Source: an uncultured Clostridium sp.
Lineage (GTDB): Bacteria; Bacillota; Clostridia; Lachnospirales; Lachnospiraceae
NCBI RefSeq assembly: GCF_900547735.1
Contig: NZ_URHZ01000136.1
Coordinates: 1-6,543 of the forward strand
Length of the DNA stretch: 6,543 nucleotides
Reading direction: 5' to 3'
A program made the translations under genes and the position numbers. Below, one piece after another: positions 1-3,896 of the stretch; within the stretch, counting starts at the first letter, position 1, and the number at the start of each line of letters is the position of its first letter. The notes beneath the pieces were generated by a model, which worked only from the letters and a program-made list of their open reading frames with translations, was not told where the DNA came from and searched no databases.

Positions 1-13
1 TTTTCTTAGGCAT
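1..13 (-). CDS. 5' end of a divergent gene, cut by the window edge
   Basis: Read on the minus strand, an ATG at 13-11 is preceded by a perfect AAGGAGG Shine-Dalgarno at 27-21 with a 7-base spacer. The codons then read Met-Pro-Lys-Lys before the window ends. The ribosome site and its spacing are the only evidence for a gene, but they are strong. Four residues cannot identify the product. It is divergent from the MerR-type promoter at 158-188, so the regulator of that promoter is one possible identity, but this is positional inference only. Confidence 0.6.
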
Positions 14-19
14 AAATAA

Positions 20-37
20 TCCTCCTTGGCTGGAGGA
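20..37 (-). promoter_or_regulatory. Short inverted repeat covering the Shine-Dalgarno of the divergent gene
   Basis: TCCTCC (20-25) and GGAGGA (32-37) are exact inverse complements separated by 6 bases. In the minus-strand transcript the 3' arm of this hairpin contains the GGAGG ribosome-binding core of the divergent gene. The site would therefore be paired when the hairpin forms, which could reduce translation. The stem is only 6 bp, and any SD sequence with a nearby CCTCC-like complement would look the same, so a regulatory role is a suggestion. Confidence 0.3.
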
Positions 38-55
38 ATCCACTTACCAAGATAA

Positions 56-80
56 ATCATAGCATGATAAGTGTAACACT
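56..80 (-). promoter_or_regulatory. Two adjacent small dyads, possible operator for the divergent gene
   Basis: ATCAT-agc-ATGAT (56-68) and AGTGT-a-ACACT (70-80) are two perfect 5-bp-arm palindromes separated by one base, 43 to 67 bases upstream of the minus-strand start codon. The first overlaps a minus-strand TATGAT (61-56) that could serve as a -10 box. No good -35 lies 17 bases further upstream. Position fits an operator over the divergent promoter, but short dyads in AT-rich DNA are common. Confidence 0.25.
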
Positions 81-157
81 AAAATCGCTAATCACGAAGT
101 TAGTTGGTGAAACAAGAATTTAATATTACATTTTACAAGAACATCTGAAAAAAATCC

Positions 158-188
158 TTGACTTGGAGTTCACTTCAAGGCGTATGCT
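158..188 (+). promoter_or_regulatory. MerR-family promoter/operator with 19-bp spacer
   Basis: The -35 box TTGACT (158-163) and -10 box TATGCT (183-188) are separated by 19 bp instead of the usual 17. The spacer region is filled by the dyad CTTGGAGT-TC-ACTTCAAG (162-179), whose arms match at 7 of 8 positions. A stretched spacer with a central dyad is the hallmark of promoters activated by MerR-family regulators, which untwist the DNA to realign the two boxes. The dyad resembles operators of NmlR/AdhR-type aldehyde- and electrophile-sensing members in Firmicutes. An A-rich run lies just upstream (148-154). Expected transcription start is about 195, some 20 bases before the ribosome site of the next gene. 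The regulator itself is not visible in this window. Confidence 0.85.
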
Positions 189-228
189 GAATGTCACAGA
201 TTGATACAAAATTTAAGGAGGATAGAAT

Positions 229-561
229 ATGGTAAAACAGACGGCAGGTAGAGATGCTCTTGGAGAGTTCGCTCCAAAATTTGCCCAGTTAAATGACGAT
301 GTATTATTTGGAGAGGTATGGAGCAGGGAAGATAAGCTGCCGCTCCGGGATCGGAGCATTGTGACGATCGTGGCGCTGATGGCGCAGGGGCTGGTGGATT
401 CTTCTTTCCGGTATCATCTGATTACTGCGAAAGAGAATGGTATTACAAAGACCGAGATTGCGGAGATTTTGACTCACGCCGCTTTTTACGCGGGCTGGCC
501 AAAGGCATGGGCGGCTTTTCGCATGGCGAAGGAAGTTTGGGCAGAAGAATCTACGACATAA
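229..561 (+). CDS. Carboxymuconolactone decarboxylase (CMD)-family protein
   Basis: A 110-residue protein of the CMD/AhpD-like fold (PF02627 type), the usual length for a single-domain member. Family features visible are the W-S-R-x-x-L-x-x-R-D-R-S segment (31-43) with the following helix TIVALMAQG, His63, and the C-terminal I-T-K-T-E-I-A-E-I-L-T-H-A-A-F-Y-A-G-W-P block (72-91) with Glu76, Glu79 and His83. It contains no cysteine, so it lacks the CxxC of AhpD and cannot be a thiol peroxidase-type member. The substrate is unknown; true 4-carboxymuconolactone decarboxylation is unlikely without other protocatechuate-pathway genes nearby. The start has a strong AAGGAGG at 215-221 with a 7-base spacer. 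It is the first gene after the MerR-type promoter and is probably cotranscribed with the aldo-keto reductase 82 bases downstream. B. subtilis yraC, beside adhR and adhA, is a comparable CMD gene in an aldehyde-response locus. Confidence 0.88.
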   Translation: MVKQTAGRDALGEFAPKFAQLNDDVLFGEVWSREDKLPLRDRSIVTIVALMAQGLVDSSFRYHLITAKENGITKTEIAEILTHAAFYAGWPKAWAAFRMAKEVWAEESTT

Positions 562-643
562 AAAGGATTAACAGGTTACCGTAAACAGGATAGTCATGAC
601 ACAGATATCCATCGTGTCCGGATGACGGGAGGCAGGATTAAGA

Positions 644-1618
644 ATGAAATATACAGAATTAGGAAAAACAGGAATACAGGTTTCACGAATCTGTGTGGGA
701 GGTATGTCCTTTGGAAAGGCTACGGAAGATTTTCACCTTTGGACCCTGGATCAGGAGCACACCACGGCGATGATTGGCCACGCTCTGGAGCTGGGTGTTA
801 ATTTTATCGATACCGCCAATACGTATTCACACGGCACCAGTGAGGAATATATCGGTAATGCCCTGAAGGAGCTGGGAATCGGAAGAAATAAGGTGGTTCT
901 GGCTTCCAAGGTCTATTTTAATGAAGGGAAGCTTTCAAAAGAAGCAATTGCAAGAGAAATAGACGGAACTCTGAGGCGTCTTGGAACCGATTATCTGGAT
1001 CTCTATCAGATTCACCGCTTTGACTATGATACACCAGTTGAGGAGACCATGGAGGCTTTGGATACACTTGTAAAGGCGGGAAAGGTCCGTGCAATCGGGG
1101 CATCCGCCATGTACGGGTATCAGTTCCACAACCTGCAGATAACAGCGGAGAAAAACGGATGGACCCTTTTTTCCACCATGCAGAACCACTATAATCTCTT
1201 ATACAGAGAGGACGAAAGAGAATTAATTCCGATCTGTGAGCAGTACCATGTGGCGAGGATTCCGTACAGCCCGCTGGCGGGAGGACATCTGACACACACC
1301 GGGTGGACGACGGAGTCAAAAAGAAGCCGGACGGATAAGACGCTCCGTTTAAAATACGATCAGGCGATGGAAAATGACCTTCAGATCATCGGAAGAGTCG
1401 ATGAACTGGCAAAGAAATACGGCGTTTCCATGTCGCAGATTGCCCTGGCATGGCAGTATAAAAAGGGAGTTACGGCTCCGATCGTCGGAGCTACCAGTGT
1501 GCCTCACTTTGACGATGCGGTCAAAGCGCTTGATCTTACCATTTCAGATGAGGATGTTTCTTATCTGGAAGAATTATATTTAAGGCATAAGATTGTCGGC
1601 GCCTTGCCGGAAGAATAG
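644..1618 (+). CDS. Aldo-keto reductase, YajO-like
   Basis: A complete 324-residue NADP(H)-dependent aldo-keto reductase with a (beta/alpha)8 barrel, expected to be cytosolic and to reduce aldehydes or ketones. The catalytic tetrad is present: Asp56 and Tyr61 (F-I-D-T-A-N-T-Y), Lys89 (A-S-K) and His124 (Q-I-H-R). Cofactor-site motifs follow: G-A-S (152-154), Q-N-H-Y-N (180-184), P-Y-S-P-L-A-G-G (207-214) and P-I-V-G-A-T-S (279-285). The patterns H-x-W-T-L near residue 31, Q-I-H-R-F-D-Y-D-T-P-V-E-E-T and H-Y-N-L-L-Y-R-E-D-E-R-E closely resemble E. coli YajO, as judged from memory of the family. The start has AGGA at 634-637 and GGGAGG at 627-632. No promoter or terminator is evident in the 82-base gap after the CMD gene, so the two are probably one operon under the MerR-type promoter, consistent with a role in carbonyl detoxification. 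The true substrate cannot be read from sequence. Confidence 0.92.
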   Translation: MKYTELGKTGIQVSRICVGGMSFGKATEDFHLWTLDQEHTTAMIGHALELGVNFIDTANTYSHGTSEEYIGNALKELGIGRNKVVLASKVYFNEGKLSKEAIAREIDGTLRRLGTDYLDLYQIHRFDYDTPVEETMEALDTLVKAGKVRAIGASAMYGYQFHNLQITAEKNGWTLFSTMQNHYNLLYREDERELIPICEQYHVARIPYSPLAGGHLTHTGWTTESKRSRTDKTLRLKYDQAMENDLQIIGRVDELAKKYGVSMSQIALAWQYKKGVTAPIVGATSVPHFDDAVKALDLTISDEDVSYLEELYLRHKIVGALPEE

Positions 1619-1661
1619 AAGTCCGCGCCTTCTGCTTAAATGAAGTGTAATAATTCTTAAG

Positions 1662-1690
1662 TTGAAATGAATATTGCAATGAACTATAGT
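1662..1690 (+). promoter_or_regulatory. Sigma-A promoter for the lipoprotein gene
   Basis: TTGAAA (1662-1667) and TATAGT (1685-1690) each match the sigma-A consensus at 5 of 6 positions, with an ideal 17-bp spacer. The predicted start near 1697 gives a leader of about 79 bases before the lipoprotein ATG. Part of that leader can pair (TGCAG 1729-1733 with CTGTA 1741-1745, and GTGC 1723-1726 with GCAC 1748-1751). This separates the lipoprotein gene from the CMD/reductase operon, although no clear terminator is seen after 1618, so readthrough is possible. Confidence 0.65.
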
Positions 1691-1775
1691 ATAGCTGTAC
1701 TCGGATTAAGACAACAAAGTCAGTGCTTTGCAGGAGATTTCTGTATTGCACGGGACGGGAAAGCGGAGAAACAGC

Positions 1776-3065
1776 ATGAAAAGAAAATTGGTAATATTAG
1801 GTCTGGCGGCTCTTATGGGAATTATGTCCGGCTGCGCTGAAAAAGCATCGGAGGAAAAAGCAGAACAGGAAGAAACCGGCGGCCTGATTTCGATTGACAG
1901 TGGAGACGATGAGAGTGAGAACACAAAGGAGAGCGGCCGTGAGGAGGACCAGTACGGGCCTCAGATAGAGGAGCAGACATTCGACGTGACTCTGGATGGC
2001 TGGGGCAATGTAACATTTACAGCATTTATGCCGAAGGAAAACAAAGACGGAGATGTCAGTTTTAAACTGATGAGGAACGGAGAAACGGCTTTTGATTTAC
2101 CGGGAATGACGGAAGATAACAGGCGAACGGAACAGCATTTTATCAAAGTTGCAGCAGTAGCCTTTAAGGATTACAACGGAGACGGGAAGAAGGATATCAT
2201 TATTATTAACGAATACGCCCAGCAGAGCCAGCCCGAAAAAAGCTATCATGAAGTCAGGCTCTATACCCAGGCGGGAACAGGACGAGAATTCTCCCTGGAG
2301 CGGGGACTTTTAACCGAATATCTGATGAAAAACCACTATTCCGACACCATCCAGCTTGTAATGGAAGGAATCGCCGAATACCAGGCGGACCAGAAAGCCG
2401 AGACGGAGGCCAAAGCCGGTGATGCCGCCCAGCAGGTGCAGCTCATGGCGGACAATGCCGCGCAGTGGGCGGATACAATGGAAGACGAGGGTGTCCTCTA
2501 TTTCTACGCCGTGACGGATCTGGACCATAACGGAAGACTGGAACTGATTACATCCAGCTGCCAGGGAACGGGGTTATACACCTACAGTTATTACTACGAA
2601 GTAAATAAGAATTTTGACGGCCTTAATGCGTTTGAACTCAGCATGCCGGAGGGAGACTCCCAGTCTGACATTATCACCGAAACCGTGCCGGTATATTACG
2701 ATGCCCAGCAGAATCTCTATTACTACATATTCGACGATACGATCAGGGGCGGTGCGGATATGAGTTATACTTACAAGCGCGCACTGTTCATGAACGGAGG
2801 AAAGGTCGATGAGATGGGACTTGGCTGCAAGGGCACTGTGTTTGACGGGCAGGCGGTGAGCGTTACCTACACGGATGCGGATGATAAGGAGATAAGCGAG
2901 GACGAATATTTAAAGATTGCGGATACAAGATTCAGCGGACTTGAAAAAAAGACGGCGTCGATTGACTGGCATAAGGCGGATAAGGCTGAATTACTTTCAA
3001 TGGGGCGCGAACAGCTTGTGGAGAAGCTGTTGGCATCCTATAAGGGGTTTGGGAGTGAAAAATGA
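1776..3065 (+). CDS. Secreted lipoprotein with two EF-hand-like calcium loops, function unknown
   Basis: The reading frame stays open back to a TTG at 1728, but the ATG at 1776 is chosen: it has GGAG at 1765-1768 with a 7-base spacer and begins a textbook lipoprotein signal (K-R-K, then a hydrophobic stretch, lipobox M-S-G-C with Cys20). The 429-residue product should be diacylglyceryl-anchored on the outer face of the membrane. Residues 21-65 are an acidic, Glu/Ser-rich linker. Two loops match the D-x-[DN]-x-[DN]-G calcium pattern: D132-Y-N-G-D-G-K-K-D140 and D248-L-D-H-N-G-R-L-E256. Each is followed by a hydrophobic strand (I-I-I-I and L-I-T), as in EF-hand-like or FG-GAP/VCBS-type repeats. 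An Ala/Gln-rich helical segment lies at about 200-232, between the repeats. The C-terminal third is rich in Tyr. The family is not recognised. It may bind calcium, or it may be an extracellular sensor or binding protein; both are inference. It stands alone, followed by the intergenic palindrome. Confidence 0.85.
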   Translation: MKRKLVILGLAALMGIMSGCAEKASEEKAEQEETGGLISIDSGDDESENTKESGREEDQYGPQIEEQTFDVTLDGWGNVTFTAFMPKENKDGDVSFKLMRNGETAFDLPGMTEDNRRTEQHFIKVAAVAFKDYNGDGKKDIIIINEYAQQSQPEKSYHEVRLYTQAGTGREFSLERGLLTEYLMKNHYSDTIQLVMEGIAEYQADQKAETEAKAGDAAQQVQLMADNAAQWADTMEDEGVLYFYAVTDLDHNGRLELITSSCQGTGLYTYSYYYEVNKNFDGLNAFELSMPEGDSQSDIITETVPVYYDAQQNLYYYIFDDTIRGGADMSYTYKRALFMNGGKVDEMGLGCKGTVFDGQAVSVTYTDADDKEISEDEYLKIADTRFSGLEKKTASIDWHKADKAELLSMGREQLVEKLLASYKGFGSEK

Positions 3066-3080
3066 GAACGCTGACGGATG

Positions 3081-3352
3081 GCCGGGGTTTGGGATGGGGA
3101 GAGGGAAGTGGTGAGTCTTCAGTCCCGGTTTGAGCTTAGTCGTGGGTGGGGAATCCGGGCAGAAAGAAATCTCCTCCGGGGACCGCTCCCTCTTACGGAC
3201 CGCGCAGCGGATGCTAAGGCGCCCTGATACGGCGCCCAAGCACCGGCGGATCAAAACATCCCCGGAAGAGATTTTTTCTCCCTGCTTCTCCACTGGGAAA
3301 GTTATAACCGGGACTGAAGACGCGCAGTGTATCGCCATCCCAAACCAGGGCC
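3081..3352 (+). repeat. Long imperfect palindrome (about 270 bp), possible dispersed element or structured RNA
   Basis: Nested inverted repeats share one centre near 3227. From outside in they are GGCC (3080-3083/3349-3352); GGTTTGGGATGG (3086-3097) with its exact complement (3335-3346), 12 bp; GTCTTCAGTCCCGGTT (3115-3130) with its exact complement (3306-3321), 16 bp; 3161-3182 with 3259-3279, 21 pairs including one G-U, with one bulge (A3169) and one C-A mismatch; TGCT (3212-3215) with AGCA (3239-3242); and GGCGCC (3218-3223) with GGCGCC (3231-3236) around a 7-base loop. The G-U pair suits a plus-strand transcript and would be a mismatch in the opposite RNA. It begins 16 bases after the lipoprotein stop. 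No transposase gene or target-site duplication is seen. It could be a MITE-like palindromic repeat, a stable RNA or a 3' end structure of the upstream mRNA. No T-tract follows, so it is not a standard terminator. Confidence 0.8.
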
Positions 3353-3366
3353 TGAGGCCGCTGATT

Positions 3367-3388
3367 ATTCTCTTTGTTCAAAGAGGAT
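3367..3388 (+). other. 9-bp stem-loop
   Basis: ATTCTCTTT (3367-3375) pairs with AAAGAGGAT (3380-3388), 9 bp with one G-U, closed by a GTTC tetraloop. No T-run follows (the next bases are GGGGAATG), so an intrinsic terminator is not supported. It stands 14 bases outside the long palindrome and may be part of the same element. The following 3389-3547 is AT-rich from about 3415 on and shows no gene, only weak promoter-like hexamers that I did not accept. Confidence 0.5.
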
Positions 3389-3547
3389 GGGGAATGCCGC
3401 GGCTGCTGCGTATGTTTGGATTTTTATAGGGGGAATGTTTTACGCTGTTTTGGGGGCAGTTATTTTAGGGTAATATGTTTAGAAGGTGATATAGGGGGAT
3501 TGTGCTGAAACACACTGTAAATTTTTAAATCAATTAATTATTATAGC

Positions 3548-3632
3548 GAAAAATGGAAGTAAAGCAAAAAATGGAAGTAAAGTAAAAAATGAAAGTAAAG
3601 TAAAAAATGAAAGTAAAGCAAAAAATGGAAGT
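3548..3632. repeat. 18-bp tandem repeat, 4.7 copies
   Basis: Units begin at 3548, 3566, 3584, 3602 and 3620. The consensus is AAAAAATGGAAGTAAAGC, with T or C at the last base and GG or GA after the ATG. The final copy is cut after 13 bases, where the sequence runs into the inverted-repeat region. Copies differ by only one or two bases, which suggests recent slippage expansion. The period is a multiple of three, so a minus-strand frame stays open across the array, but nothing supports translation. Copy number may vary between strains. Confidence 0.93.
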
Positions 3633-3725
3633 TGATCCGCAGCCTTATATTTATAGAAGGTACGAATCAACTTTTTGTGTATAAAAATAAACGTATGTTG
3701 GTAAATATGAATGTAGTGGCTGCGG
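3629..3725 (+). other. Crossing inverted repeats: potential pseudoknot or alternative folds
   Basis: AAGTTGAT (3629-3636) is the exact complement of ATCAACTT (3666-3673), which runs into a short T-tract (3672-3676). CCGCAGCC (3637-3644), immediately after the first left arm, is the exact complement of GGCTGCGG (3718-3725). Because the second left arm lies inside the loop of the first stem and its partner lies outside, the two helices cross. They would form either an H-type pseudoknot or two competing structures. The first stem plus T-tract could act as a weak intrinsic terminator, though its 29-base loop is long. No gene is read through here, so the role is unknown. Confidence 0.45.
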
Positions 3726-3732
3726 CAATACG

Positions 3733-3749
3733 CCCGTCCACTTGACGGG
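3733..3749. other. GC-rich hairpin upstream of the clpB promoter
   Basis: CCCGTC (3733-3738) and GACGGG (3744-3749) form a 6-bp stem around a CACTT loop. Neither strand has a T-run next to the stem, so it is not called a terminator. It begins 85 bases upstream of the clpB -35 box. Confidence 0.45.
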
Positions 3750-3803
3750 AGCGTCCGCCATCCTCCCACCAGCGTCCCCCCTTCAACTAAATTTCACATA
3801 AAA

Positions 3804-3830
3804 TTAGCACTCTCCTCTTGACAGTGCTAA
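3804..3830 (+). promoter_or_regulatory. CIRCE operator (HrcA binding site)
   Basis: TTAGCACTC (3804-3812), nine bases, then CAGTGCTAA (3822-3830). This is the CIRCE consensus TTAGCACTC-N9-GAGTGCTAA with a single change at the innermost base of the right arm. CIRCE is the binding site of the heat-shock repressor HrcA, so clpB here is predicted to be repressed by HrcA and induced on protein misfolding. The altered base, C3822, is the fifth base of the TTGACA -35 box that overlaps the operator. Confidence 0.96.
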
Positions 3831-3846
3831 CAACATCTGTTATATT
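3818..3846 (+). promoter_or_regulatory. Sigma-A promoter of clpB
   Basis: A perfect -35 TTGACA (3818-3823) and TATATT -10 (3841-3846) are separated by exactly 17 bp. The -35 box and part of the spacer lie within the CIRCE operator, so HrcA bound there should block RNA polymerase directly. Expected transcription start is near 3853, giving a leader of about 44 bases. The strength of the hexamers predicts high output once repression is relieved. Confidence 0.9.
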
Positions 3847-3896
3847 ACTACTAGAACACTGAAACAATCATAATTTTGCGAGAGGAGGCAGCAATT

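Noticed and set aside
1728..1775. Upstream TTG start for the lipoprotein gene
   Set aside because: It would add 16 charged residues before a perfect lipoprotein signal peptide. The ATG at 1776 has a correctly spaced GGAG.
2997..3338. 113-codon minus-strand open frame overlapping the lipoprotein 3' end
   Set aside because: It overlaps the well-supported lipoprotein gene and covers the palindrome. Its resemblance to the plus-strand frame (both contain I-S-S-G-D) follows from the inverted repeat. It may be annotated as hypothetical in some genomes, but I see no support for translation.
3130..3429. 99-codon plus-strand open frame within the intergenic palindrome
   Set aside because: It translates the palindrome arms, has no good ribosome site at its GTG/ATG-like start, and gives a low-plausibility sequence. 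The opposite strand has a similar open frame for the same reason.
3516..3544. Possible promoter TGTAAA-N17-TATTAT before the tandem repeat
   Set aside because: The -35 matches only 3 of 6 consensus bases, the region is AT-rich, and no gene follows.
3548..3632. CRISPR array
   Set aside because: The 18-bp units are directly abutting with no spacers and no cas genes are present; it is a simple tandem repeat.
3733..3749. Intrinsic terminator upstream of clpB
   Set aside because: The stem is good but neither strand has an adjacent T-tract.
3530..3769. 79-codon minus-strand frame with a hydrophobic Leu/Phe repeat at the C-terminus
   Set aside because: It begins with GTG with only a poor G-run upstream, and its repeat is a direct product of the 18-bp tandem array. 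It could encode a membrane peptide, but there is no evidence beyond openness of the frame.
3876..3896. Upstream TTG start for clpB
   Set aside because: It would place the AGGAGG ribosome site inside the coding sequence and add seven residues absent from ClpB proteins.
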